The position numbers were made by a program, and so were the translations under genes. The notes beneath the pieces are model-generated. The model had not been told where the DNA came from. It ran no database searches and saw only the letters and a program-made list of their open reading frames with translations. Of a stretch of 64,000 nt of DNA, positions 36,243 through 45,351 are shown piece after piece (positions within the stretch are counted from its first letter, which is position 1; each line of letters begins with the position of its first letter). This DNA comes from Caballeronia telluris. Its GTDB lineage: Bacteria; Pseudomonadota; Gammaproteobacteria; Burkholderiales; Burkholderiaceae. Where the stretch lies: contig NZ_FCNZ02000003.1 in NCBI RefSeq assembly GCF_001544495.1, positions 282,536-346,535 of the forward strand, written 5' to 3'.

Positions 36243-37640
36243 TTATTCCGTCGCGTGCGCGGTCGAGATCGCCACGCCGCCCGGCGCGCTGCCGACGGCC
36301 ATCGCCGGCGCCGCCCAGCGCAGCCATTGCGAGCGCAGCGCGAGCAGGAGGCCGAACGCGCAGGTCGCGAGCACGCCGAAGGTCGCGAAGCCCATCTGAT
36401 AGCTGCCGGTGCTTTCCTTGGCGATCGCCATGATCACCGGCAGATAAAAGCCGCCGATCCCGCCCGCGGCGCCGACGATCCCCGACAGCAGTCCGGTCTT
36501 GCCCTTCCAGCGCTGCGGCACGAGCTGGAAGGTCGAACCGTTGCCGAGGCCGAACGCGATGTAGAGGCAGATCAGCAGCACGATCCCGCCGGCGACGGGC
36601 GGCATCCAGATCGCGAAGGTGAAGTCGGCGGCGGCGATCACGACGAGCAGCACGAGGAGCGCGCGCACGCCCGTCACGCGATCCGCGACGTAGCCGCCGA
36701 ACGGCCGCACGATCGCGCCGAGAAACGCCAGCAGCGCCATGAAGAGGCCGGCTTCGATCTTCGGCATCTGATAGAGCGTGGTGAGGAGCAGCGTCACGTA
36801 CGACGACATCCCGACGAAACCGCCGAACGTGATGCTGTAGATCAGCATGACGACCCAGGTGTCGCGTTCGCCGAGCACCGCGCGATAGCGCTTCGGCAGC
36901 ACCGCGATGGCGAGCAGCGCGCCGATCACCGGCAACATCAGCACGCCGGTGCGTCCCGTGCCGAACACGCCGCCGTGCACGGCCAGCACGAGCACGATCA
37001 GCCCGACGAGCGTCACCGCGAAACCCGTCAGCGCGCGCAGCGTGCTGCCGGTCTTTTCGCCCGCATCCGCCGCCCACGCGTAGAGCGCCACGGCCGTGAT
37101 CGCGAGCAGCGGCAAAGCGGCTGCCGTCGATGCCTTCCAGCCGAACGCTTCGGCGAGATGCGGGAACAGGAAGCCGTCGAGCACCGCGCCGATGTTGCCC
37201 GCCGCGGCCAGCCCGAGCACGAGGCCCTGGACTTTCGGCGCGTAGGTACTGCCCGCCATCGGCAGCGCCACAGCGAAGCTCGCGCCGCCCATGCCGAGGA
37301 ACACGCCGAGCACGAGCATCAGCGAATAGGACGGCACGCCCGGCAGGAGCGGCAGGACGATCGTCGGAATGGAGGAGAGCACGACGCCCATCAGCGCGAC
37401 GCGCCGTCCGTCCGTCGACTGGTACAGGTTGCCGAGCGTCACGCGAAGGATGGCGGCAGCCAGCACCGGCACCGCGACGAGAAAGCCCTGTTGCGCGGCC
37501 GTCATCGCGATGTCCTTGCTGATGAACGGCGCGAGCGGGCCGTACAGCACCCAGACGGTGAAGCCGGTATCGAAGTACAGGAAGCAGGCGAGGAGCGAGC
37601 GCCAGTTGCCGGTTTTCAGCGATGTCGTCAGGTTCTTCAT
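36243..37640 (-). CDS. narK: NarK-type nitrate/nitrite transporter (MFS)
   Basis: The 465-aa major-facilitator protein has about 12 hydrophobic segments and the NarK pattern: FLYFDTGFTVWVLYGPLAPFI at the N-terminus, GMGGASFAVALPMAGSTYAPKVQGLVLGLAAAGNIGA (nitrate-signature region) and ITFGGFVGMSSYVTLLL. NarK moves nitrate in and/or nitrite out across the inner membrane. The start MKNLTTSLK was chosen because the longer upstream frame overlaps the divergent LysR control region and has no homologous character. It is divergent from the LysR gene. No nitrate reductase is present in the window. Confidence 0.9.
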   Translation of the reverse strand: MKNLTTSLKTGNWRSLLACFLYFDTGFTVWVLYGPLAPFISKDIAMTAAQQGFLVAVPVLAAAILRVTLGNLYQSTDGRRVALMGVVLSSIPTIVLPLLPGVPSYSLMLVLGVFLGMGGASFAVALPMAGSTYAPKVQGLVLGLAAAGNIGAVLDGFLFPHLAEAFGWKASTAAALPLLAITAVALYAWAADAGEKTGSTLRALTGFAVTLVGLIVLVLAVHGGVFGTGRTGVLMLPVIGALLAIAVLPKRYRAVLGERDTWVVMLIYSITFGGFVGMSSYVTLLLTTLYQMPKIEAGLFMALLAFLGAIVRPFGGYVADRVTGVRALLVLLVVIAAADFTFAIWMPPVAGGIVLLICLYIAFGLGNGSTFQLVPQRWKGKTGLLSGIVGAAGGIGGFYLPVIMAIAKESTGSYQMGFATFGVLATCAFGLLLALRSQWLRWAAPAMAVGSAPGGVAISTAHATE

Positions 37641-37968
37641 CAAGGGTCCTCGAGTGGGGCGGCGCGATTCGTCTGTCGTCGTTTGTTCTCGCGCGCGGGC
37701 GGTCCCGGAAATTGCAAGCCTCATGCCAATGGCGTGCATCTTTTCGACGGATCGCCGGAAGCGAATGTTGGCGCGGGTTCCAGCGCGGCTCCAGTGGCAT
37801 GGCGTCGCGCATCCAGGCGCACCGTCGACGCTGCGCCGCGGCACCGCCCGGGTGCGCGCTGCGTGAGAATGGTGCGATGACGCATCGCCGGGCGGCGCGC
37901 GGCGCGGCGATGCGCCGCTAAAATGCGGGCTTCGCCGCCGGCCGCGCGGATGAGGGAAAGGACCCAGC
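37641..37968. promoter_or_regulatory. narK / lysR divergent intergenic region
   Basis: The 328-base gap is very GC-rich and contains no gene I can support. Two short palindromes with three-base centres, GCGATG-ACG-CATCGC (37874-37888) and GCGGCG-ATG-CGCCGC (37904-37918), lie 80-50 bases before the lysR start and might be regulator sites. No FNR or NarL site was recognised. Confidence 0.4.
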
Positions 37969-38940
37969 ATGGAACTCAAATGGCTCGAAGACTTCGTCTC
38001 GCTCGCGGAGACGCGCAGCTTCAGCCGCTCGGCGGAACTGCGCCATATCACGCAGCCGGCGTTTTCGCGGCGCATCCAGGCGCTCGAAGCGTGGCTCGGT
38101 ACGGAACTCATCGACCGCTCGGTGTATCCGACCCGCCTCACGCAAGCAGGCCAGGTCTTCTATGAGCAGGCGCTCGCGATGCTCTCGCAGTTCCATGAAG
38201 CGCGCACGCTCCTGCGCGGCCAGGGCGGCGCGCCCGCCGCGACGATCGAATTCGCCGTGCCGCACACGCTCTCGCTCACCTATTTCCCCCGCTGGCTGCA
38301 ACGCATCGAAGCGCGGCTCGGACGCATTCACACGCGACTGCGCGCGCTGAACGTGCACGATGCGGTCCTGTCGCTCGTCGAAGGCGGCTGCGATCTCGTG
38401 ATGGGCTATCACCATCCGAGCCATCCGGTCGCGCTCGATCCCGCGCGCTACGACATGCTCACGCTCGGCACCGAGCCGATCAGTCCGTTCTCGGCGGTCG
38501 GCAAGGGCGGCCGGGCGCGCTACACGCTGCCCGCGAGCGCCGAAGCGCCGGCGCCGTATTTGTCGTACACGCCCAATGCCTATCTCGGCCGCATGACCGA
38601 GGTGATCATCGCGACCGCGCCGACGCGCCCGCATCTCGACAAGGTGTATGAAACGGACATGGCCGAGGGCCTCAAGGCGATGGCGCTCGCAGGGCACGGC
38701 ATCGCGTTCCTGCCGCACAGCGCCGTCGAGGATGCGGTCGAGGAAGGGCGCCTGATCCGGCTCGACCGGGGAACGCGCGGCGTGCCCGCCGGTCAGTTCA
38801 CGCTGACGATGGAAATCCGCCTCTACCGCGACAAGCTCGCTTCGCAAGGCGACGATCCGCGCCAGGCGCTTATACGCAGCCTGTGGGATGCGGTAGGCGA
38901 GGAAGTGCTGAAGGCATCGCCGGAAAACCAGGCAGGATAA
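37969..38940 (+). CDS. LysR-family transcriptional regulator (HypT/YjiE-like)
   Basis: The 323-aa protein begins with a LysR helix-turn-helix (MELKWLEDFVSLAETRSFSRSAELRHITQPAFSRRIQALEAWLG, residues 1-44) followed by the linker helix and a periplasmic-binding-like effector domain (from about residue 92). The N-terminal sequence, including RHITQPAFSRRI and LIDRSVYPTRLTQAG, is closest in character to the YjiE/HypT group. It is 110 bases upstream of glutamate dehydrogenase on the same strand and divergent from narK. A control role for gdhA or the glutamate cluster is an inference from position and from an inverted repeat at 38953-38971. Confidence 0.9.
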   Translation: MELKWLEDFVSLAETRSFSRSAELRHITQPAFSRRIQALEAWLGTELIDRSVYPTRLTQAGQVFYEQALAMLSQFHEARTLLRGQGGAPAATIEFAVPHTLSLTYFPRWLQRIEARLGRIHTRLRALNVHDAVLSLVEGGCDLVMGYHHPSHPVALDPARYDMLTLGTEPISPFSAVGKGGRARYTLPASAEAPAPYLSYTPNAYLGRMTEVIIATAPTRPHLDKVYETDMAEGLKAMALAGHGIAFLPHSAVEDAVEEGRLIRLDRGTRGVPAGQFTLTMEIRLYRDKLASQGDDPRQALIRSLWDAVGEEVLKASPENQAG

Positions 38941-38952
38941 GCTTCTCCGACG

Positions 38953-38971
38953 TTATGCGCGAAATGCATAA
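38953..38971. promoter_or_regulatory. Inverted repeat TTATGC-N7-GCATAA upstream of gdhA
   Basis: The 6-bp perfect arms and 7-base spacer give a 19-bp near-palindrome of the LysR T-N11-A style, starting 13 bases after the lysR stop and 79 bases before the gdhA ATG. The adjacent LysR regulator is the obvious candidate to bind it. Confidence 0.5.
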
Positions 38972-39049
38972 TCGGATAAGGAAACGGCATTGGATTTCGA
39001 AACGGTGTTTTTCGACAATGTGCGCATTGCCCAAAACGCTGGAGCGTAA

Positions 39050-40363
39050 ATGTCATCTCCGAAGCACGACCTGCCGTCACCCGCCGCACAACATGCCATT
39101 CCGTCGTACCTTCAGGCCGACGATCTCGGCCCGTGGGGTAACTATCTGAAGCAGGTCGACCGCGTCGCACCGTATCTCGGCTCCCTCTCGCGCTGGATCG
39201 AAACGCTCAAGCGTCCGAAGCGCATTCTCATCGTCGATTGCCCGATCGAACTCGATAACGGCACCGTCGCCCATTTCGAGGGCTATCGCGTGCAGCACAA
39301 CATGTCGCGCGGTCCCGGCAAGGGCGGCGTGCGTTACCACCAGGACGTGACGCTCTCCGAAGTGATGGCGCTGTCCGCGTGGATGTCGGTGAAGAACGCG
39401 GCCGTGAACGTGCCGTACGGCGGTGCGAAGGGCGGTATCCGCGTCGATCCGCGCACGCTCTCGCGCGGCGAACTCGAACGCCTGACGCGCCGTTATACCA
39501 GCGAAATCGGCATCATCATCGGACCGAACACCGACATTCCGGCGCCCGACGTGAACACGAACGAGCAGATCATGGCTTGGATGATGGACACGTACTCGAT
39601 GAACCAGGGAAACACGGCCACCGGCGTCGTGACCGGCAAACCGATCTCGCTCGGCGGTTCGCTCGGCCGCAAGGAAGCGACCGGACGCGGCGTGTTCGTG
39701 GTCGGCACGGAAGCGGCGCGGCGCATCGGCTTCGATATCGAAGGCGCGCGCATCGCGGTGCAGGGTTTCGGCAACGTCGGCGGCATCGCGGCGCGGCTTT
39801 TCCAGGAAGCCGGCGCGCACGTGATCGCGGTGCAGGACCACACGGGCACGCTGCATAACTCGCAGGGCATCGACACGGTCGCGCTGCTCGATCACGTGGC
39901 GAAGCACGGCGGCGTGGGCGGTTTCACCGGCGCGGACCCGGTTTCCGCCGACGAGTTCTGGACGATCGAAAGCGACATCCTGATCCCGGCCGCGCTCGAA
40001 GGGCAGATCACCGAGAAGAACGCGTCAAAGATCAGGACGAAGATCGTCGTGGAAGGCGCGAACGGCCCGACGACCACCGCCGCGGACGACATCCTCCACG
40101 ACAAGGGCATCCTCGTGATCCCGGACGTGGTGGCGAACGCGGGCGGCGTGACGGTCTCGTACTTCGAATGGGTGCAGGATTTCTCGAGCTTCTTCTGGAC
40201 CGAGGACGAAATCAACCAGCGACTCGAACGCGTGATGCGCGAAGCGTTCGCCGCGGTGTGGCAAGTGTCGAGCGAACACAAGGTGTCTGTGCGCACGGCC
40301 GCGTTCATCGTCGCCTGTACGCGGATCTTGATGGCGCGCGAGATGCGCGGTCTTTATCCGTGA
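39050..40363 (+). CDS. gdhA: Glu/Leu/Phe/Val dehydrogenase (glutamate dehydrogenase)
   Basis: The 437-aa enzyme interconverts glutamate and 2-oxoglutarate plus ammonia. The catalytic region [13 protein letters not shown] (near residue 88) and [19 protein letters not shown] are present; the dinucleotide-binding fold begins at [18 protein letters not shown] (near residue 240), and [12 protein letters not shown] [17 protein letters not shown] is also seen. The length matches hexameric NAD-type GDHs. The gene lies between its likely LysR regulator and the glutamate/aspartate ABC importer, which suggests catabolic use of glutamate. A very strong hairpin follows. Coenzyme specificity is not certain. 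Confidence 0.95.
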   Translation: MSSPKHDLPSPAAQHAIPSYLQADDLGPWGNYLKQVDRVAPYLGSLSRWIETLKRPKRILIVDCPIELDNGTVAHFEGYRVQHNMSRGPGKGGVRYHQDVTLSEVMALSAWMSVKNAAVNVPYGGAKGGIRVDPRTLSRGELERLTRRYTSEIGIIIGPNTDIPAPDVNTNEQIMAWMMDTYSMNQGNTATGVVTGKPISLGGSLGRKEATGRGVFVVGTEAARRIGFDIEGARIAVQGFGNVGGIAARLFQEAGAHVIAVQDHTGTLHNSQGIDTVALLDHVAKHGGVGGFTGADPVSADEFWTIESDILIPAALEGQITEKNASKIRTKIVVEGANGPTTTAADDILHDKGILVIPDVVANAGGVTVSYFEWVQDFSSFFWTEDEINQRLERVMREAFAAVWQVSSEHKVSVRTAAFIVACTRILMAREMRGLYP

Positions 40364-40446
40364 TTGATTGCGCGCAGTTCGCGCGCACTGTTACGCCTTT
40401 GTGCGCGGCGTGCGCGGGCGCGCAAGGCGTTGTTCGCGCCCTTTAA

Positions 40447-40486
40447 AAAAGCAGGCGGCATCCCGCGCGGGATGCCGCCTGCTTTT
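40447..40486. terminator. Strong bidirectional terminator hairpin after gdhA
   Basis: The 40 bases form a perfect palindrome, with the right arm GCGGGATGCCGCCTGCTTTT matching the left arm base for base. In RNA it would give a stem of about 18 bp with a small CGCG loop, flanked by A and T runs. Confidence 0.9.
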
Positions 40487-40628
40487 GCATGGAAACTACA
40501 GTTAGAATGCGCGTCGCAGGGCGTGTGGCGCGGTGGATTCAAATTTTGAGACGTGTGGTTAACAATCATTCTTTCAGAATAATTACCCTGCTAAACTTGC
40601 CCCGTTTTCGCCACAGGAGATCGAACAA

Positions 40629-41522
40629 ATGAAGATTAAAAAAGTTGCGCTCACGCTCGCCGCACTGGGTTTTCTCGCCACGGGCGCTTACGCTCAGGAT
40701 GCCGGCACGCTGAAAAAGATCAAGGACACCGGGGTGATTTCGCTGGGTCACCGCGAATCGTCGATTCCGTTTTCGTACTATGACGACAAGCAGAACGTCG
40801 TCGGTTACTCGCATGAATTCGCGCTGAAGGTGGTCGACGCCGTCAAGAAGAAGCTCGGCATGTCCGACCTGAAGGTGAAGCTCACGCCGATCACGTCGCA
40901 GAACCGCATTCCGCTCGTGCAGAACGGCACGGTCGACATCGAGTGCGGCTCGACCACGAATAACGCCGAGCGTCAGCAGCAGGTTTCGTTTTCGAACACG
41001 ATCTTCGTGATCGGCACGCGCCTCATGACCAAGAAGGATTCGGGCGTGAAGGACTGGGCCGACCTGAAGGGCAAGACCGTCGTGACGACCGCGGGCACCA
41101 CGTCCGAGCGCCTGCTTCGCAAGATGAACCAGGACAAGAGCATGGGCATGAACATCATCAGCGCGAAGGATCACGGCGAGTCGTTCCTGACGCTGTCGAC
41201 CGGCCGCGCCGTGGCGTTCATGATGGACGACGCGCTGCTCGCAGGCGAGCGCGCGAAGTCGAACACGCCGAACGACTTCGTGATCGTCGGTGCGCCGCAG
41301 TCGCATGAAGCGTACGGCTGCATGATCCGCAAGAACGATCCGGAGTTCAAGAAGGTCGTCGACGATGCGATCGCGCAGGTCGAAACCTCGGGCGACGGCG
41401 ACAAGATCTACAAGAAGTGGTTCGAAAGCCCGATTCCGCCGAAGGGCCTGAATCTCAACTTCCCGGAAAGCGACGACATCAAGGCTCTCTTCAAGAGCCC
41501 GAATGACAAGGCAATCGACTAA
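40629..41522 (+). CDS. gltI: Glutamate/aspartate ABC transporter, periplasmic binding protein
   Basis: The 297-aa protein has a signal peptide (MKIKKVALTLAALGFLATGAYAQ) with a predicted cleavage at AYA-Q, then a type 3 amino-acid-binding fold. The pattern DTGVISLGHRESSIPFSYYDD, IPLVQNGTVDIECGSTTNNAERQ and FMMDDALLAGERAK is that of the GltI/DEBP group, which binds L-glutamate and L-aspartate. It is the first of four genes (gltIJKL), is separated from the permease genes by a hairpin, and follows gdhA. The upstream 140 bases are A/T-rich and contain a small ATTCT/AGAAT inverted repeat. Confidence 0.94.
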   Translation: MKIKKVALTLAALGFLATGAYAQDAGTLKKIKDTGVISLGHRESSIPFSYYDDKQNVVGYSHEFALKVVDAVKKKLGMSDLKVKLTPITSQNRIPLVQNGTVDIECGSTTNNAERQQQVSFSNTIFVIGTRLMTKKDSGVKDWADLKGKTVVTTAGTTSERLLRKMNQDKSMGMNIISAKDHGESFLTLSTGRAVAFMMDDALLAGERAKSNTPNDFVIVGAPQSHEAYGCMIRKNDPEFKKVVDDAIAQVETSGDGDKIYKKWFESPIPPKGLNLNFPESDDIKALFKSPNDKAID

Positions 41523-41546
41523 CCTCTCCGGGTATCGGGTGAACGG

Positions 41547-41582
41547 AACGGAAGGAGCGTCGCGCTTCTTCCGTTTTCTTTT
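41547..41582 (+). terminator. Intra-operon hairpin between gltI and gltJ
   Basis: AACGGAAG pairs with CTTCCGTT, extended by a G-T pair and AGCG/CGCT around a TCG loop (13 pairs), followed by TTTTCTTTT. It ends 12 bases before the gltJ ATG and probably acts as a partial terminator or mRNA stabiliser. Confidence 0.75.
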
Positions 41583-41593
41583 GGAGTGAGTCC

Positions 41594-42334
41594 ATGTCTT
41601 ATCACTGGAACTGGGGCATCCTGCTGAGTCCGGTATCGACCGGGGAGCCCACTACCTACCTCGGCTGGCTGATTTCCGGCTTCTGGGTGACCGTCACGGT
41701 GTCGCTCGCCGCGTGGGTGATCGCGCTCGTGATCGGTTCGCTGTTCGGCATCCTGCGCACGGTCCCGAATCGCTTTCTTGCGGGCATCGGCACGGTCTAC
41801 GTGGCGATCTTCCGCAATATTCCGCTGATCGTGCAGTTCTTCATCTGGTATCTCGTGATTCCGGAGCTGCTGCCGCCGTCCATCGGAAACTGGTTCAAGC
41901 AACTGCCGCCAACCGCGCAGTTCTTTTCGTCGTCGATCATCTGTCTCGGGCTCTTCACCGGCGCGCGCGTGTGCGAACAGGTGCGCTCGGGCATCAACGC
42001 GCTGCCTCGCGGCCAGCGCGCCGCCGGCCTCGCCGTGGGGCTCACGCAATGGCAGACGTATCGCTATGTGCTGATGCCCGTCGCGTACCGCATCATCGTG
42101 CCGCCGCTCACGTCGGAATTCCTCAACGTGTTCAAGAACTCGGCGGTCGCGTCGACCATCGGTCTGCTCGATTTGTCGGCGCAGGCGCGCCAGCTCGTCG
42201 ACTACACGGCGCAGACGTATGAGTCGTTCATCGCGGTGACGCTCGCCTACATGCTGATCAACCTGATCGTCATGCTCTTGATGCGCTGGGTCGAAGCAAA
42301 GACCCGGTTGCCCGGCTACATCGGAGGCAAGTGA
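41594..42334 (+). CDS. gltJ: Glutamate/aspartate ABC transporter permease GltJ
   Basis: The 246-aa inner-membrane permease carries five predicted transmembrane helices (for example [23 protein letters not shown], residues 37-59) and the inner-membrane EAA-type loop [46 protein letters not shown] is typical of the His/Glu/Gln/Arg permease family. Its pair is GltK, whose start overlaps the GltJ stop. The TGCCGC... region and periplasmic loops ([17 protein letters not shown]) match the GltJ rather than the GltK pattern. Confidence 0.94.
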   Translation: MSYHWNWGILLSPVSTGEPTTYLGWLISGFWVTVTVSLAAWVIALVIGSLFGILRTVPNRFLAGIGTVYVAIFRNIPLIVQFFIWYLVIPELLPPSIGNWFKQLPPTAQFFSSSIICLGLFTGARVCEQVRSGINALPRGQRAAGLAVGLTQWQTYRYVLMPVAYRIIVPPLTSEFLNVFKNSAVASTIGLLDLSAQARQLVDYTAQTYESFIAVTLAYMLINLIVMLLMRWVEAKTRLPGYIGGK

Positions 42335-43011
42335 TGCATCATTTCAACTGGAGTGGCGTCATCGGCTCGCTGCCGACCCTCTGGACCGGCGCGATCATCA
42401 CGCTGCAGATCACGGTGCTCGCCATCGTCGTGGGCATCGTCTGGGGCACGGTGCTCGCGCTGATGCGGCTCTCGGGCGTCAAGCCGCTCGAATGGTTCGC
42501 GAACATCTACGTCACGCTGTTTCGCTCGATCCCGCTCGTGATGGTGCTGCTGTGGTTCTTTTTGATCGTGCCGCAGTTCCTGCAGAATGTGCTCGGGCTC
42601 TCGGCCGACATCGACATCCGGCTCGCCTCCGCGATGGTCGCGTTCTCGCTCTTCGAGGCCGCTTATTATTCGGAGATCATCCGCGCGGGCATTCAGTCGG
42701 TCTCGCGCGGGCAGGTGAACGCGGCGTTCGCGCTCGGCATGACCTACGCGCAGGCGATGAAGCTCGTCGTGCTGCCGCAGGCGTTCCGCGCGATGGTGCC
42801 GCTCTTGCTTACACAGGCCATCGTGCTCTTTCAGGACACGTCGCTCGTCTACGTGATCAGCCTCGCGGATTTCTTCCGCACCGCGACGAACGTGGGCGAC
42901 CGTGACGGCACGACCGTCGAGATGGTCCTCTTCGCCGGGGCATGCTATTTCGTGGTCTGCGTGCTGGCATCGGCCCTAGTCAAAAGTCTTCAGAAAAAGG
43001 TCGCAAGATGA
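42334..43011 (+). CDS. gltK: Glutamate/aspartate ABC transporter permease GltK
   Basis: The 225-aa permease partners GltJ. It has hydrophobic helices such as [26 protein letters not shown] (residues about 17-42), the periplasmic motif [17 protein letters not shown], and the EAA loop [35 protein letters not shown] at 42334 shares its A with the gltJ TGA; a GTG one codon upstream (42331) is also possible, but GGAGG at 42323 is better spaced for the ATG. It overlaps gltL by four bases at its end. Confidence 0.94.
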   Translation: MHHFNWSGVIGSLPTLWTGAIITLQITVLAIVVGIVWGTVLALMRLSGVKPLEWFANIYVTLFRSIPLVMVLLWFFLIVPQFLQNVLGLSADIDIRLASAMVAFSLFEAAYYSEIIRAGIQSVSRGQVNAAFALGMTYAQAMKLVVLPQAFRAMVPLLLTQAIVLFQDTSLVYVISLADFFRTATNVGDRDGTTVEMVLFAGACYFVVCVLASALVKSLQKKVAR

Positions 43012-43733
43012 TCTCTTTGAAAAATGTTTCCAAGTGGTACGGCCCGTTCCAGGTGCTGACCGACTGCACGACCGAAGTGAAAAAGGGCGAAGTGGTCGTC
43101 GTGTGCGGCCCGTCGGGCTCGGGCAAGTCGACGCTCATCAAGACCGTGAACGGCCTTGAGCCGTTCCAGAAGGGCGAGATCACGATCAACGGCCAGTCCG
43201 TCGGCGACAAGAAGACGAATCTGTCGAAGCTGCGCTCGAAGGTCGGCATGGTGTTCCAGCACTTCGAACTGTTCCCGCATCTGTCGATCGTGCAGAACCT
43301 GACGCTCGCGCAAATCAAGGTGCTCGGCCGCTCGAACGACGAAGCGATGGCGAAGGGGTTGAAGCTTCTGGATCGCGTCGGACTGCGCGCTCACGCCGAG
43401 AAATATCCGGGCCAGTTGTCGGGCGGTCAGCAGCAGCGCGTGGCGATTGCGCGCGCGCTGTCGATGGACCCGATCGCGATGCTCTTCGACGAACCCACCT
43501 CCGCGCTCGACCCGGAGATGATCAACGAAGTGCTCGACGTGATGGTCGAACTGGCGCAGGAAGGCATGACGATGATGTGCGTCACGCACGAAATGGGCTT
43601 CGCCAAGAAGGTCGCGCATCGCGTGGTCTTCATGGACAAGGGGCTCATCGTGGAAGACGACAAGAAGGAAGAGTTCTTCGCGAACCCGAAGTCGGATCGC
43701 GCGAAGGATTTTCTCGCGAAGATCCTTCACTGA
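43008..43733 (+). CDS. gltL: Glutamate/aspartate ABC transporter ATP-binding protein GltL
   Basis: The 241-aa ATPase powers the GltJK permease. Walker A is [18 protein letters not shown] (about residue 33), Q-loop [14 protein letters not shown], signature [15 protein letters not shown], Walker [15 protein letters not shown] and H-loop [16 protein letters not shown]. These are canonical for the polar amino-acid importer family. Its start overlaps the gltK stop by four bases (ATGA), and the long upstream frame inside gltK was rejected. The operon ends at a terminator shared with the opposing YegP-like gene. Confidence 0.95.
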   Translation: MISLKNVSKWYGPFQVLTDCTTEVKKGEVVVVCGPSGSGKSTLIKTVNGLEPFQKGEITINGQSVGDKKTNLSKLRSKVGMVFQHFELFPHLSIVQNLTLAQIKVLGRSNDEAMAKGLKLLDRVGLRAHAEKYPGQLSGGQQQRVAIARALSMDPIAMLFDEPTSALDPEMINEVLDVMVELAQEGMTMMCVTHEMGFAKKVAHRVVFMDKGLIVEDDKKEEFFANPKSDRAKDFLAKILH

Positions 43734-43756
43734 GCTTCGTTTCGCTCGCTGCAATG

Positions 43757-43790
43757 AAAAAACGGCCCCTTGCAAAAGAGGCCGTTTTCT
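43757..43790. terminator. Bidirectional terminator between gltL and YegP-like gene
   Basis: The 9-bp stem AAAACGGCC/GGCCGTTTT with a 12-base loop, preceded by extra A and followed by T, can end both the gltIJKL operon and the convergent minus-strand gene. Confidence 0.87.
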
Positions 43791-43798
43791 CGTGAGCG

Positions 43799-44134
43799 TT
43801 ACTTCGTATTGTCCTGAACGGTGGCGTCGGGCGCGTTCGTCTTCACCGACTCGATGCCGTTGTCGCGCGCCGACGCGCTGCTGTAGCTTTCGCTCACGCC
43901 GATCACTTCGTGATTGCCGGCCTTGAGCGTGAACATCGGTTCGCCTTTGGTGTTGTCCTTGCGTTGATAGCGCTCGTCGAGCGGCGCGTTCTTGCGCACG
44001 GATTCGATCCCATGCTCCGCCGACGCGCGCGTCACGTACGTCTCGCTTCGCAGGATCGGCTCGCCGTTACCGGCGCGCAGGTTGAAATAGAACTGCCCGT
44101 TGCTCGCTTTGTCGATCACGAATTTTCCTGACAT
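43799..44134 (-). CDS. YegP-family protein, two DUF1508 repeats
   Basis: The 111-aa protein consists of two homologous repeats of about 50 residues. Repeat 1 has GQFYFNLRAGNGEPILRSETYVTRASAEHGIESVRKNAP, and repeat 2 has GEPMFTLKAGNHEVIGVSESYSSASARDNGIESVKTNAP. Both end in the GIESVxxNAP motif that defines the DUF1508/YegP family. Function is not known; YegP-like proteins are stress-associated in some bacteria. It is 59 bases downstream of the amidotransferase gene on the same strand. Confidence 0.92.
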   Translation of the reverse strand: MSGKFVIDKASNGQFYFNLRAGNGEPILRSETYVTRASAEHGIESVRKNAPLDERYQRKDNTKGEPMFTLKAGNHEVIGVSESYSSASARDNGIESVKTNAPDATVQDNTK

Positions 44135-44193
44135 GGCGCTTCCTTTCGCGGTGGATGAAGCTTGAGTCGGAGGGTTCGACGCACCAGTCGATG

Positions 44194-45087
44194 CTATTCG
44201 ATGCCGAGCGCCGTCTCGACGGCGGCGTTCGTCTCGATCTTCAACGCCGATTCCACGCAGACCTTGCAAAGCGGCTCGGCGGCCTTCGTCGCCACCTCTT
44301 CCGGCACGGGAATATTCACGGTTTTTTGCAGCGCGCCTTTCTGGAACATCGCGAGATCGCCGGGGGCGAAGCGAGTCCAGATTTCGTTGTCGGTGAGCGG
44401 CGACGTCGCGATCACCGCGACGCGGTCTTCCGGCGTCGTGTACTTCGCGAAGTCGATCGACATGTCGGCGTCGATCAGATGAGCGGTCGAGAATGGCCAA
44501 CTGCGCACCAGATAATAGAGATGTGTCGAGCAATGCGAAAAGAGCGCCTGACCGTTCGACATCAGGAAATTGAACACGCCGTATTGCGTGATCTCGCGCG
44601 TGAGCGTGGCGAGCGCGTCGAAGAGTTCGTCGAGCGGCGGCTGCGAACCGGGGAACGCCTCGCGCAAGCCTTGCAGCAACGCGCAAAACGCGAGTTCGCT
44701 GTCGGTCGTGCCGACCGGCTGATAGACGCCCCCTAACTGCGGCGCGTGGCCTTTCAGGTCGCCGTTGTGCGCAAAGATCCAGTGTCGGCCCCACAACTCG
44801 CGCAGGAACGGATGGCAGTTTTCGAGCAGGATGTGCCCTTGCGTCGCCTTGCGGATATGCGCGATCGTGTTCTTCGACTTGATCGGATAGCGCTTGACCA
44901 TCTCCGCGAGCGGCGAGCTGGCCGACGATTGATGGTCGATGAACAGCCGGCATGCCTTGTCTTCGAAGAAGGCGATGCCCCAGCCGTCGGCGTGATGATC
45001 GGTGACGCCGCCGCGCGCCGCGAAACCCGTGAACGAAAACGTCACGTCGGTCGGCTCCGCGCAGTTCATTCCAAGAAGTTGGCACAT
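44194..45087 (-). CDS. Class II glutamine amidotransferase (YafJ-like)
   Basis: The 297-aa Ntn-hydrolase begins MCQLLGMN, so that after removal of Met the N-terminal Cys2 is the nucleophile, as in all class II glutaminases. HADGWGIAFF, HIRKATQGHI, ENCHPF and WIFAHNGDLKG are the YafJ-type active-site and substrate elements. A 37-codon upstream extension was rejected because it would bury the catalytic cysteine. The partner that receives the ammonia is unknown; YafJ is a stand-alone member of this family. It lies next to the YegP-like gene and divergent from pyrC. Confidence 0.9.
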   Translation of the reverse strand: MCQLLGMNCAEPTDVTFSFTGFAARGGVTDHHADGWGIAFFEDKACRLFIDHQSSASSPLAEMVKRYPIKSKNTIAHIRKATQGHILLENCHPFLRELWGRHWIFAHNGDLKGHAPQLGGVYQPVGTTDSELAFCALLQGLREAFPGSQPPLDELFDALATLTREITQYGVFNFLMSNGQALFSHCSTHLYYLVRSWPFSTAHLIDADMSIDFAKYTTPEDRVAVIATSPLTDNEIWTRFAPGDLAMFQKGALQKTVNIPVPEEVATKAAEPLCKVCVESALKIETNAAVETALGIE

Positions 45088-45351
45088 GTTGCTGGGGCTG
45101 CAGGCTGGGTGTCGGAGCGAATTGTTACAATGCTGTCTCGCAAGCATATCACCGAGCCCACGCCCGAAAATATCGATCGTCCGGCTGCCCGCGGGCATCG
45201 TTGTTGATTTTCCACGGCGATTTTTCCCGATATCGCTTCAGTGCCGCTTCAGTGCCGCTCCCGTGACGCTTCCATCACGCGCCGCGCCGCTTTCGATGTG
45301 CGCCAAAGGCTCGTGTCCCGCAAATCCGATCGTCTTCGCTGTCAAACCGCC

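Noticed and set aside
45235..45258. A short tandem repeat (CTTCAGTGCCG twice) upstream of pyrC as a regulatory repeat
   Set aside because: Only two copies, no spacing or palindrome; no link to known pyrimidine control.
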